Position numbers and translations under genes: made by a program. Below the pieces are notes generated by a model. It made no database searches and had not been told where the DNA came from. It worked only from the letters and a program-made list of their open reading frames with translations. Shown in pieces: positions 47,307 to 58,855 of a stretch of 64,000 nucleotides of DNA; the stretch's first letter is position 1, and each line of letters opens with the position of its first letter. Source of the DNA: Anaspis maculata (Eukaryota > Arthropoda > Insecta > Coleoptera > Scraptiidae); contig OX421966.1 in assembly GCA_949128115.1 (NCBI GenBank), positions 69,251,416-69,315,415 on the forward strand, given 5' to 3'.

Positions 47307-49491
47307 GTATGGAAAACGAAAGACACTAGTTACGATATGGTAGACAAACGCGTAATCGTAGAAAAATATGAATAATACGGCAGCTACAATATGAAAAACA
47401 CCAGGAATTCGTGGTGTAAACATCTCGATGGTGCGTTAATTTTGTTAATTTTGCACGCGTCTACAAGTCCGGGCGGTCTCGTGATTTTTTCGGCCAACAT
47501 CTAGCCCACTTCTCTCGACAGTCGTGCTCGGCTTCAAACGAATCCAATTAAAATCCATCAAGATTTTGTTCGAGTGTATTTTGCTAACGTAAAAAATTCC
47601 ATTTTCGGTTTTAATTGGGGCGAGCGTGGAAAAACTACAGGGTGAAAACATCTCTTGCGTCAAAGCGCAGCACTCAAAGTTTTCCAGCAGGATGTTCGAA
47701 GAACACCGCGCGTGCGAGATTCGAAGATAAACAAACCGCGCCCGCGGATAAAGACCGGCCCCGAGAGCGCACACACAGGAAGTTTGTTCAAGAATTTACG
47801 CATATGCATAAAAAGACGTACATACCTTCCTTGCGATAATCGCCATTATTTGATAATTATTTTATTATTAATCATTATTGTTGTTTTTATTCCATTATCA
47901 CTGGTATTTATAGATGCAACCGAAAATATATTTCCTGCTTTATCCAGGATGGTTTTTTTTTGGACTTTTGTTTATGAGAATTTTTGAAATACTTCCTTCA
48001 CTACTTATACAATCATACATATTCAAAGTGTTTCAGTGACTGCCTAGCACTTCAAAGTTCACTTTTTGGAGTTTTTAAAAATTTGTAACTAAGAAACGAT
48101 TGGACAAAATCAGCTTAAATTCAGCTCGGCTGGTAAGTCCAAGTTATCCACCACCTGCCGAATTAAAAACCGGAAAAAGTGAACTGCATCATCGACATTG
48201 AGCCGAATTCTGCAATATGCTATAGAAGTTTCAAATTTTTACAAGATCTACCTCGGTCAAAAATCTAAATTTAAAAATCTTTATATTAACAACTAAAAAC
48301 TATTCAACATCCAGAGTATATTATTCCACAGAAGAATTTTTGAATGATGATGCAAATTAGGATGAATGATACGGGGAGGAAGGGGGGGGGCGTAGATTGA
48401 ACATTTTTATTGATTTATATGCTCATGTTATTGAAAATCCATTCCCTTGTTATTTATTCTTATACATAATATTAACTAAGTTCAACGCTGTAACAGCATA
48501 ACGAATAAATATTATCATTATTACTATTATTATTACAGTTAAATTTTTTCTAACCATCAAAGAATCGCCCTGTATGCGACAAACTAGATACTAATTGAAA
48601 CACTAGGTACTAGAAGTAACTACCTGTATTACAAACCAGAGTTTTCTTCTTGCATCTTCGACTATCCGTTAATAATTTTCAGGTATGTAGATAGGTGGAT
48701 TTTATTAAAGAAAAAATAGATTTTTTTTGAAAATCCGGAATAGAAGATAAGAAAACGCGCGTTACGCTATGTTATGCTGTACGTACGCAAGTCGGTACCT
48801 CTACTGACCAACAGCCGAGACCAGGTGAGTTGCGAATGACGTCAAAAGTAGCATTGACTTTCCAACGGCAACTAGTTTAAGTTATGTTTGGAGTATATTT
48901 CTTATAATAATAGTCATCTCAGAGGTGGCGCGCACGAACACACACACACAAACACATACCTATCGCTGCTTAGGTAGGTAGGTACCTATATCCACTTATC
49001 AGTGGTATACGTAGGTATGTATATTCAATGCGTCAAGCTATGGAGAATCGGATTTTATTTCGAAATATTCTGCGTTGATTCATATCATGTTCCTCTCTCG
49101 CGAATGATAAAAAGATATGTATGTTACAAAATCAGGGAGGTGTATGTATAGGTTATAGGTATATAGAATTGAATCAAGTAATCGAGTAGTCCGAGAGGCG
49201 GTACCTTAACACAATTACACTGCTGCATTTTTCGAATACATCGACTAGTAATGAGGTAGGTTGAGTGAACCATTTCAAAAGAAAATTTGCAAGACATAAA
49301 TAAGGACTAAAGAGTAAAGATCGTAAACATGATTTTTACATTCATTCTCAAGCATTACTAACGTTTGAAATTAAAAATTCAAACATCATAAGATGCCCAA
49401 TTGAAAAGAGCGTGAGGCTCAGTAACTTAAGTTACACACTTCTCGAGATATCCTTATTTGAATTTGAAGCAAATTCTGCAATACCTATATA
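47307..49491. other. Single-copy sequence with microsatellite tracts
   Basis: No gene recognised. A GC-richer patch lies at 47.5-47.8 kb, an (ATT)n-like stretch at about 48503-48540, and (TAGG)n and TAGGTACCTA words near 48970-48995. The two longest open frames at 47.4-48.0 kb are about 110 codons and have no recognisable domain. Confidence 0.4.
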
Positions 49492-50264
49492 CAGGGTGTC
49501 CCGAAAATACACCGACAACGTCCTAGGGCAGCTTCCTTTCATCAAAACAAGAAAAAAAGTTCCTATAAACATGGGCCCAGAAACGCTTCCTAAGAGAGCT
49601 ACAGGTCCCTAAAGGTGGGACCCTGAAGATGGTTTTTATTCAATATCTCCGAAACCGATCAAAGGAAATCAATCAAACTTGACACATCTACTAACCTTCT
49701 TATGCCGAACAAAATGAGGCAATATTAATTCCAAAATAATTTACCAGGAGTGGGTCAGACTGAGGTGTGGGGGGTGAAAATAACCCTAATTTTCTTGAAT
49801 GTGGATTGTTCCCAAATTTAACGAGAAAATATGGAATATTGGAGTCTTCTACCAAAGACTCTACTAAACGTTTACCTTTTACTAAACGTCCCCTGATTCA
49901 ACCTCGATAGATGCACCGTTGACGAGATATTTGAGTTGGAATGTATGAAAACGTGGTCAGAAATGCTGATTTTTCAATTACGATATTCAACGCGAGAGAA
50001 AAACTATTTCAAAGCAACTTCATTTCTGTTAGGCATTCAAATTTTGTTGGGCATTGGAAGGTTATCAAATGTGTTAAGTTTGATTGATTTCCCTTGAACG
50101 GTTTCGGAAATATAAAATGAACACCATCTTCAGGGACCCACCTTTAGGGGCCTGTAGCTCCCTTAGGAAGCGTTTCCGGACCCATATTTATAGGAACTTT
50201 TTTACTTGTTTTGATGAGAAGAAGCTGCCCTAGAACGTTGTCGGTGTATTTTCGGGACACCCTG
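49492..50264. mobile_element. 773-bp MITE (CAGGGTGTCCCGAAAATAC ends, TA target)
   Basis: The terminal inverted arms extend about 250 bases (GAAGATGGTTTTTATT against AATGAACACCATCTTC near 50115, for example). TA flanks are at 49490-49491 and 50265-50266. Non-coding. It shares CAGGGT ends and TA target with the elements at 38150 and 43511 but is a different family inside. Confidence 0.86.
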
Positions 50265-52190
50265 TATACCGATTTGTCCTTTAGCAGTTTAGTTTCTTGA
50301 TTATTTGCCTTTTAAAACGTGGCCATCTTTTTATGGTACTGATGGGATGACACATTATGAAAATAAAAATAAAAATTTATTCAGAACGAATGATTTGAAA
50401 TTTTTCGAAACAAATTTGCGACTGGTAACAATAGTATATTATTATACGAGTTTCATAAGACATAGTATTGTCACACGACTATATATATTACAAGTATAGT
50501 AATATATATACTTAACAAGTGTAATATACTATTTTATCTTGAGTGCTTAACAATGAAAGTGTTACAAAGCAAAAATTCACCCAATTTTGAACCGCTGACA
50601 CTTTTGATTGGCATGAACGATTCTGATTTTGTTAAAAGTACTGAGTAGCCCAATCTTTGAGCCATCTTTCTTGTCAATATGAAATGCATAGAGCCTTTCA
50701 TAAAATTTCTACAGGGTGATGAACAGAGCGGTGCAAAATTGATGAAAATTAAACAAACTCCTGTTTTCGTAAAAAAAAAAATCGAGACCATTAACACCAA
50801 ATTTATGAAGAATGATGTGTTCCCTCGGAACGGTTTTTGACAGCCAAAATGTGACTCTTTATTGTGAATACTGTACCGGGTGATGATTTGAAAACTATCC
50901 ATCTGCAATAACTCCAGATTCTTAGTGAATATTTCTTCGAGCAAAATCAGTTCGATTTTTATATCAATGGGGACATCTAAAACGTACATTGGCAAATTTC
51001 TATCTTCAGCCCCCTCGCCCCCACTCACCCCAACTTTGAAATTTCAAATGACACCACCTACCTTGCGATATTCAAATTAAATTTTTCTTGCTGAAAGAAT
51101 ATTTTCAAAATTATTAACCCCACCTTCCTTCTCCCTAAAAATTCTCTGACTGTCCTATTTTTAATTCTGGACCCCTCAATTCTTTCAAATTCAGTCAGTG
51201 GCATCATAGAAAACATCAAAGAAAAGAATTTTCGGTGGAAAAAGTGCTACCCAAATTGACCCCTTTGCTCTCCCCCGCCTCAATTGAATTCTCTCTCCGA
51301 AAACAATTTTTTAGAAATTTTCAACCCCTCTCCAAATAAATTAGACATTTGGAGTAATTAGTGAGGAAAATAGGGGGTTTTGAAAATTTTGGAAAAATTG
51401 TGTTCATTGCGAGAATTCAATTTCCTTCAATTTGATGTATCACAACACAATGTAGGTATTGCCATTTTAGATTTTTGAGATGAGGTGTGGGAAACGAAAG
51501 TGTGAAAGAGTGGCATTTTTTCACAGAAAATTATCTCTTTCGATGATATGCAGGATGACGTTGACTTCATTGAAAAGAATTAAGAGATCAAGAATATTAA
51601 ATTGGACACTCAGAGAATTTCAGAAAGAAGGGGGGTGGGATTAAAAATTTTATAAATATTTCGAAAAATATTTTCTCGGAAAGAGATAGACAGATAGACA
51701 AACAGATGGACAGATCGTATTGACAGAATCCCATTTAGGGGACCAACATTTCAAGAAATTATACCAAACATGCCCATGTTTTGAAATTTAAGGTGAAGGC
51801 AAAAAATTCCAAAGTGGCGGAAATGTGGCCAATCTAATTCTAATGACGTAGTCCCATGTTAACTTGAAGAGAATAAAAAATAACCTTTCTTTAATGCTAA
51901 AAACCGAATTTTAGGTGTAGTACCAAAAAGTACGCTGCCAATTGGAGTTTTCTTCACCCTTACACTGGACAATAGGAACGTGTTGCAAGTCAAATTGCTC
52001 AGAATTGTTCAGTGAATAAGCATACCAGGTGGCGTCATCTTGATATGGAAAGTTCTAATGTTTTTGCGTTGCTACAGGAATAACATAGAGTATTAACAAT
52101 AAACAAGCGAATATGCCTCATGGGCATGAAGCTCAGTAGCGCACTTCCTTTTTGAAGGATTAGTGAACGCAAGATGTTAATTAGGGTTCT
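50265..52190. other. Eroded transposon-like and single-copy sequence
   Basis: The stretch 50.65-50.89 kb resembles the arms of the 43511 fold-back (ACAGGGTGATGAACAG, AATTGATGAAAATT and CCTCGGAACGGTTTTTGA words), so it is probably an old relative. The rest is AT-rich with a short GATAGACAGATAGACAAACAG microsatellite near 51685. A 164-codon minus-strand frame (50534-51028) spans the relic and has no recognisable protein. Confidence 0.45.
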
Positions 52191-53330
52191 ACCGTTATTT
52201 GGGCAGAAACAATATGGCGGCCAAAATAACGTCAGATTCATGAAATTTAGCTTGAAAATCAAAATGATCGTACTATAGACAAGGATGAGTCCCAAGCTCC
52301 ATGAAAATCGTTAAGTGATAAGAAATTTCAATATGGCGGCCAAAATGGCAGCAGAGCATCATTTGTCCAAAATCGGATGTATTTTGATGGAGTTCACATC
52401 GCCTGTGAATTTCACTCGAATCGGACCACTTTCAGAGAAATTCAAAATGGCGGAACAAAGATGGCGGCCAAGTGACAAAAATCATTGATCAATCATTGTA
52501 ATCTTGTCTCTCACTGAAGATTAATTATTCTGATGAAGATTAAATGAAATCAGGATGTCTTGCCGAATTCTTCAATCACTCGCAACAAAACATTTCCCTC
52601 ACAATCAGTTGGAAAGTCTCTCTTCTCATTCTTACACGCTTTTATACCCTCTATAAAATATGGGTCTCGTATACCTCTCTCTGGGTGGTGCAGAACGTGA
52701 CTTCATGGTCAGGCCTACATATCTATCCACAATATTTTTTAATTTTACAGCACAATGTTGATTTTGCTCCGCCGCGCTCCCCAAAATTCACGAGAACTCG
52801 ATGTTTTGAAATTAGAAACCAGAAGATCGGAAAAACCCGTACATTTTCGCACATGGCTCCAGTTCATTCAATTCGGTCGTGTCTTGTAAACTACGAGCTT
52901 GTCTCACCTTATACCGTATTATTCAAAATGACCGCGAGAAAAAAGGTTCAATTTGGGTAAAAAAATCATTAAAATCAATCCTCTCCTAAAATCTAAAATC
53001 TAAAATCTAAAATCTAAAATCTCCTCAAAATGATTTAATCGTGCCAACCCTGCAAAAATCATTGATCAACTTTATATGGTGGTCACGTACGCATTCGATT
53101 GGCGTTTGCACCACATCGATATCTCTTTTCGTTGAGGCATAATTCTCCTAGTTCTAGCACTTCGAAACATGTTCAATATGAAGAATACAAGATGGCGGCA
53201 AGACATCAATTGTCGAAAATTGGATAGATCTTGATGTTGTTTACATTGCCTGCAAATTTAATTTCAATCGGATCACTTTTAGAGAAATTCAAAATGGCGG
53301 ATCAAAGATGGCGGCAGAAAAACAAAAAAC
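52191..53330 (+). repeat. Scattered ATGGCGGCC-type boxes outside a regular array
   Basis: Boxes such as CAATATGGCGGCC (near 52209 and 52329), CAAAATGGCGGA (52443 and 53290), CAAAGATGGCGGC (52457 and 53304) and CAAGATGGCGG (53188) recur. The paired form CAAAATGGCGGA...CAAAGATGGCGGC is duplicated about 850 bases apart. Flanks are more diverged than in satellites A, B and D. Confidence 0.6.
52986..53022. repeat. (CTAAAAT)n microsatellite
   Basis: Five perfect copies of the 7-mer TAAAATC in tandem. Confidence 0.92.
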
Positions 53331-53739
53331 TAAAAGTCAACTTGACATCCTGGACATATGTACTATTGATCAGCGTTTACACCACATAGATATCTTTCTT
53401 CCCCGAGGAGTTATCTCGGGTAGAGACGGATGGACAAAGTGAAGCTAAAAGCGCCTTTTTCCCATTTTTTGGGAAAGTGCGCTAAAAATACTCACCTACC
53501 CACATCACAACATATCCAATTTAAACGAGCGTGTGGCTCAGCGTGATATTTTTGAGAAAATTTTGCGACTGCTCACGAACAATTCGAGCATGTGTAATAC
53601 CATCTCTAATTTTTCCGGCTCTGATGATTAGGATTCTAAAAAAAAACTCAGTTGAACCAAAAGAACCGCCATTTTGATTTTTTCCTGACGAACGATTTTT
53701 TTCAGATTTGGCCACGTGTGACTAGAGTGGGAAGACAAC

Positions 53740-54246
53740 TGTTACGTATTTCGCGTACGGATTCGAATATAATTTAGACGATCGTTTTAAAACACACACT
53801 GTTTATCACTGCCCACTACAATATATACACGCCAACAATTATCTACTTGGAATATATCGCAGGTACTTCGCTTTAATCCGCTCGCTGCCTCTTCGCATTC
53901 CAATTCAATACTGACTGTCGCGGTGCTTTTATATGCCTCCGATTAGCGGACCCGAGCTTTCTATCATCTTCCAGCAATTTCCATAGTGGCCCGGCATATG
54001 CGGCTTCTGAACCACTCCTGAATAATCACACACATTACCCGTATAATTCTGCCGTGTTCTAGAACCGGCCCCTCCGCCAAAATGGTCAGATGTGTCTCGA
54101 TCGAACGTTGAAGTCTCCATGTATTTCAATGCCATCGAGTTTACTCCAGAAATGTCCAGAGCTCCGCGTATTTGTACAATGCGGCTGTGGAAGAGTCCAG
54201 AAAGATCGCGTGTTTGCCAGTATGCACGGGATCGCCGCTCGTGACA
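53740..54246 (-). mobile_element. Solo LTR, 507 bp, minus strand
   Basis: Read on the minus strand, the sequence starts TGTCACGAGCGGCG and ends TACGTAACA, a TG...CA LTR. A 4-bp target duplication, CAAC, lies at 53736-53739 and 54247-54250. It contains a TATA box and initiator. There is no internal retrotransposon sequence on either side, as expected after LTR-LTR recombination. The sequence differs from the gypsy LTR at 39.6 kb. Family (BEL/Pao or gypsy) is undetermined. Confidence 0.82.
53908..53934 (-). promoter_or_regulatory. Core promoter inside the solo LTR
   Basis: On the minus strand CATATAAAAGC (TATA box, about 53927-53933) is followed about 20 bases later by an arthropod-type TCAGT initiator (53910-53914). 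This spacing suits a Pol II start in the LTR. Confidence 0.6.
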
Positions 54247-54250
54247 CAAC

Positions 54251-56545
54251 GAATCAATGACTAGATGAATGGAGCACTAAGCAGTAGCCCAAGAAAACAG
54301 TTCGGTTTTCCGTACTAGGATAAAGGCTATGATAATCTGTCATGTCAAGAAATAGAGTTCACCTTCCAAACAAAGTAGGGAAAGTTAATAGAGTTTTCCG
54401 AACCAATTTTGTATTGTCGCACTAGTGCAGTTTGATAACTAGAGCACTAAGGAGTAGGCTTAGAAAGTAAAACAATTTCCGTATTGTGGGATAGGCTAAG
54501 CTAATCTGGCATGTCAAGAAATAGCGTTCATCTTCTCATTGAAGTGGGGAAAGTAGAGTTTTCCAAACCAATCTTGTATTGTCGCAATAGTGCATTTTGA
54601 TTACTAGAGCACTGAAAGGAATAAGCTAAGAAAATAACACACTTCCGTACAATGAAATAGGCTTTGCTAATCTGCCATGTCACAAAATAGCGTTCATCTT
54701 CACAATTATATAGTGGGGTAAGTAGAGTTTCCCAGCCCAATTTTGTATTGTCGCACTAGTGAACTTTGCTAATTGGAGCACTGAGGAATAAGCTGAGGAA
54801 ATAACACACTTTTCGTACTATGGAACAGATTGTACTGATCTGCTACATCACGAAATAGCGTTCATCTTGTTATTGAAATGGGGAAAGTAGAGTTTTCCAA
54901 ACCAATTTTGTATTGTCGCACCAGTGAACTTTGATAACTAGAGCACTGAGGAATAGGCCAAGAAAATAATACACTTCCGTACTATGAAATAGGCTGTGCT
55001 AATCTGCCATGTCACGAAATAGCGTTCATCTTCACATTAAAAAAAGTGGGGTAAGTAGAGTTTTCCAAACCAATTTTGTATTGTCGCACCAGTGAACTTT
55101 GATAACTGGAGCACTAAGGAATAGGCCAAGAAAATTATACACTTTCCATACTATGGAATAGGCTGTACTAATCTGCCATGTCACGAAATAGCGTTCATCT
55201 TCACATTGATAAAGTGGGGTAAGTAGAGTTTCCCAAACCAATTTTGTATTGTCGCACTAGTGAACTTTGATATTTGGAGCACTGAGGAATAGGCTAAGAA
55301 AATAACACACTTTTCGTACTATGGAACAGACTGTACTAATCTGTCACATCACGAAATAGCGTTCATATACTTATTGAAATGGGGAAAGTAGAGTTTTCCA
55401 AACCAATTTTGTATTGTCGCACTAGTGCACTTTGATAACCAGAGCACTAAGGAATAGGCCAAGAAAATAAGACACTTTCCATACTATGGAATAGGCTGTA
55501 CTAATCTGCCATGTCACGAAATAGCGTTCATCTTCACATTAATAAAGTGGGGTAAGTAGAATTTCCCAAACCAATTTTGTATTGTCGCATTAGTGAACTT
55601 TGATAACTGTAGCACTGAGGAATAGGCTAAAGAAATAACACACTTTTCGTACTATGGAACAGACTGTACTAATCTGTTACATCACGAAATAGCGTTCATT
55701 TTGTTATTGAAATGGGGAAAGTAGAGTTTTCCAAACCAATTTTGTATTGTCGCACTCGTGCACTTTGATAACTAGAGCACTGAGGAATAGGCCAAGAAAA
55801 TAATACACTTCCGTACTATAAAATAGACTGTGCTAATCTGCCATGTCACGAAATAGCGTTCATCTTCACATTAATAAAGTGAGGTAAGTAGAGTTTCCCA
55901 AACCACTTTTTTATTGTCGCACTAGTGAACTTTGAGAACTGGAGCACTGAAGAATACGCTAAGAAAATAACACACTTTTCGTACCATGGGATAGACTGTA
56001 CTGATCTGTCATATCACGAAATAGCGTTTATTTTCTCCATTAAACTGAGGAAAGTGGAGTTTTTCAAACTGATGTTGTATTGTCGCACCAATGCACTTTG
56101 AACTAGGGCACTAAGGAATATGCTGACATACTTCACGTACTATGGAATAGGCTGTAGTAATCTGCCATGTTACGAAATAGCGTTCATCTTCTCACCATCA
56201 GAAAAGTGGAGTTTTCCAATTCAATTACGTATTCTCGCACTAGGGCACTAGACAACTACGGCACCAAGCAGCAGCCCAAGAGAATAACTCACTGTTCTAG
56301 GATAAAGGCACTAATGATCTGCCATGTCACGAAATCACATTTATAATATCACCCAAGTGAGAAAAGTGACAGTTTACCATTCATATTCACGTAATAATGC
56401 ACTAGATACTAGATAACTAGAGCACTGAGTCATAGATCAAGAAGACAGCTGCTCGGGTTCTCTGTACTAGAGGAAATGCTACAATCAAAATGACGTTTGT
56501 AGCATCACACAGTGGGCTAAGTGACTGTTTTACAACCCGATGCTC
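54251..56545. repeat. Satellite C: ~166-bp monomers in alternating 165/168-bp pairs
   Basis: About 13 copies. The word GTATTGTCGCAC starts near 54411, 54576, 54745, 54910, 55078, 55246, 55411, 55579, 55744, 55911, 56077 and 56229. Monomers alternate between a GAAATGGGGAAAGTAGAG type and a TAAAGTGGGGTAAGTAGAG type, giving a ~333-bp dimer. Other constant words are CACGAAATAGCGTTCATCTT and TAATCTGCCATGTCACG. Homogeneity falls towards both ends. It lacks the ATGGCGG box of the other satellites. Confidence 0.92.
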
Positions 56546-57323
56546 TAGACAATAGAAAATACAGTGCCAACTGTGAAAATGAAAAAATCGCAGGAACTGA
56601 ACAATAAATCAGTAAATATTCTCAATTGATCTTTTTATTTTGGAGACATGCGTAGGTATTTGAAATTTATGAACATCGAATCACTGAACTGTCAAAAACT
56701 GAAATGGCATTCCGACCAACAGTAGTGCCGATTGCAAAAAGAAGGATCTCCAGAGATCTCAGAGATAAATGGACAAATATATACTTTCAATCGGGTTTTT
56801 TAAAGAAATCTGCATGGGTACTTGAAGTCGGTGAAAATACAATAATTGAACTGTCAAGTGCCAAAAGTGACATTTTGGACATCCTTGACATTTTGCCAGA
56901 CAGTAGTGCCAACTGCAATAGCGGAAATCGCTAGAAACTTGAGAAATGGTTCAAGAAATGCACGTGGGCGTGATAATATGTCTTTACTCTTTAGCAACCC
57001 CATGTCGACCGCGTCGCGCAACTGATACAGAACAAAACATGCAGAGGCCATCCTCGACAAAAGATAGTCTACATGAGATGGAATCCCAAGAATTTCACAG
57101 AGTCAACCTGAGGTATGCTACATCCCAGCCGCTCTCATAAGCAAGCTGCACTTGGAACCACGATTAGAGAAAAAACATCAAGTTGGTTTTACCGCTATTC
57201 AAATGAAGACCGTTCTCTTGCCAAAACATCATCATAGCAGAACTGCTATGGACTAACTGAAAGCGATTACATAACAACTTCAGCTGAATGCCTTACAAAT
57301 AAAAACGAAACTTTACGGGCGTT

Positions 57324-57398
57324 AGGTTTTGTTACGGCGCCACCACGCTTCAAAAGGGACGTCCTGGCGGAAAAAAATGCATCGGTGTCGGCGATTCG
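57324..57398 (+). repeat. ~75-bp direct repeat, copy 1
   Basis: Begins AGGTTTTGTTACGGCGCCAC and ends GCATCGGTGTCGGCGATTCG. It recurs about 299 bases downstream with small changes. GGCGCCACCACGCTTC suggests a retroelement boundary, but this is unproven. Confidence 0.65.
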
Positions 57399-57621
57399 GA
57401 ATAAATTGCAATCAGACATCGAAGGCCAACCGGGAACCGCACACAACCCAGTTTTCCAACTTGGATCACTGACGAATGATCAGGCGGCACAATGCAGCCT
57501 TAACCTGGCTCTACATGGCAGCGATACACTCGAAGTATACACTACTGCTAAGCAAAGCAAGCAAGAATAAAATTAGCTGAAAACGCTTCGTAAAATAACG
57601 TCGGCTGAAGGCTTAGTCTGT

Positions 57622-57696
57622 AAGGTTTTGTTCGGGCGCCACCACGCTTCAAGGGGTATCCTGGCCGAAAGGATGCATCGGTGCTGGCGATTCGCA
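57622..57696 (+). repeat. ~75-bp direct repeat, copy 2
   Basis: Matches 57324-57398, with AAGGTTTTGTTCGGGCGCCA at the start and GATTCGCATC at the end. Confidence 0.65.
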
Positions 57697-58532
57697 TCAA
57701 AATTTGCATAAATATTTTGAGTTAATCAGAATGCTGCTAGTAATTAATTGACAGAATTGACTACTAACAATCATTATCATTGATCAAAACAATACCGGTT
57801 TCAGCGTATTTTTCGGCTCTTGTTATTTTTCGGAATATTCTCAAGAGTCTGACCAACCGATAATTTGTCTATTAGCGGATGCGTGTTGGCTCGGGTTTTA
57901 GCGAGAGAAGCATCGATTGAAACGTATATTAGAGAGGAGCAAGAGCATGCATATATACGAACATAGAAACAGGATACACGCATGCCAGCGATTTGATGGA
58001 ACATTAATAATGGATGTTTACTTTCGATGGTGATGCGATAAATTCGGTCGGGCGCGAGCAGTGATGAAGCAAATCAGTGTGCGAGCGTGTGTGTGTGGAA
58101 GAGGGAGGGTGTTTTATTGATCCATCACTATTAAACATAAGCATGTATGCGATATTTCACTTTTCATCGGTTTCGGAGCGGGCTACTCAACCCCTATCGG
58201 CTTTGCGGTTTCATTTTTAGCGCGCGTATTTTGGCGGCTGAATCGAAGCGAGTGGATTGTTCTGTAGGTTGTGCAGAAGAAGCACACCAATGGCTGACGT
58301 CCATTGGCTCCTAGTTCCTGTGTGAAACTGTGGTACAATATGGGATAGGAACGAAAGGATGCATTATGCGCTACACGCAATCACTCTGGGACGCCATTCC
58401 GGTCGTGACTTTGCGAAAGCTATCAAACTACGAGTTCCAGCTTCATTCTAAGGATCCGTCTAAATAATTACCTATAGAACAACTTTTTGAGAAATAAGTG
58501 GGCACGGTTTGACGATTTAACGTTTGAATGAG

Positions 58533-58855
58533 TGCGAATCAAAGCCACGCTTGCCACACCATCCTTACCAGGATACACAGTTTCCACTATTCGCAGTGGC
58601 CATTTCAACGGATGAGAGATCATCTGCGATAACGAGAATGCCAGCAACGATCAGATATTCCCGAGTGTTTCGTTTCTGTCGGGCTTGCATCGTCTGCAAA
58701 TATTCGTTGCTCCAGTTCTTCCAAAAGTTTTGAACTGTCGAGTCAAGAAGCTCAGAGCGGTTTCGGCCCAACCGATTGATGGGAACGTCTGCTGAGCCGC
58801 GAGCAGGTGGAAATTTCAAAGGAGTGGAAGTAAGAAAATGAGCCGGGGTTGGAGC
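58533..58855 (-). pseudogene. BEL/Pao retrotransposon relic (C-terminal end of pol)
   Basis: On the minus strand the sequence reads PAHFLTSTPLKFPP, then a short linker, then FWKNWSNEYLQTMQARQK. After a frameshift it reads a segment resembling the final LPLRIVETVYPGKDG block. This is the conserved region after the integrase core of BEL/Pao elements (DUF5641 type: (A/G)HFL-x-G-x-PL, W-x-x-WS-x-EYL, and a terminal VYPGKDG...VR motif). About 250 bases remain open (58565-58819), followed by a frameshift and stop. No reverse transcriptase part was found upstream on that strand (higher coordinates). The copy is dead and truncated. Confidence 0.75.

Larger units (their letters stand above)
56546..58532. 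other. Single-copy sequence with one direct repeat
   Basis: No gene was recognised. Frames of 60-76 codons between 56.7 and 57.6 kb have no recognisable domain. A GC-richer stretch lies at 58.0-58.4 kb. Confidence 0.4.

Noticed and set aside
50534..51028. 164-codon minus-strand frame
   Set aside because: It spans sequence related to the arms of the 43.5-kb fold-back, has no recognisable domain and is probably fortuitous.
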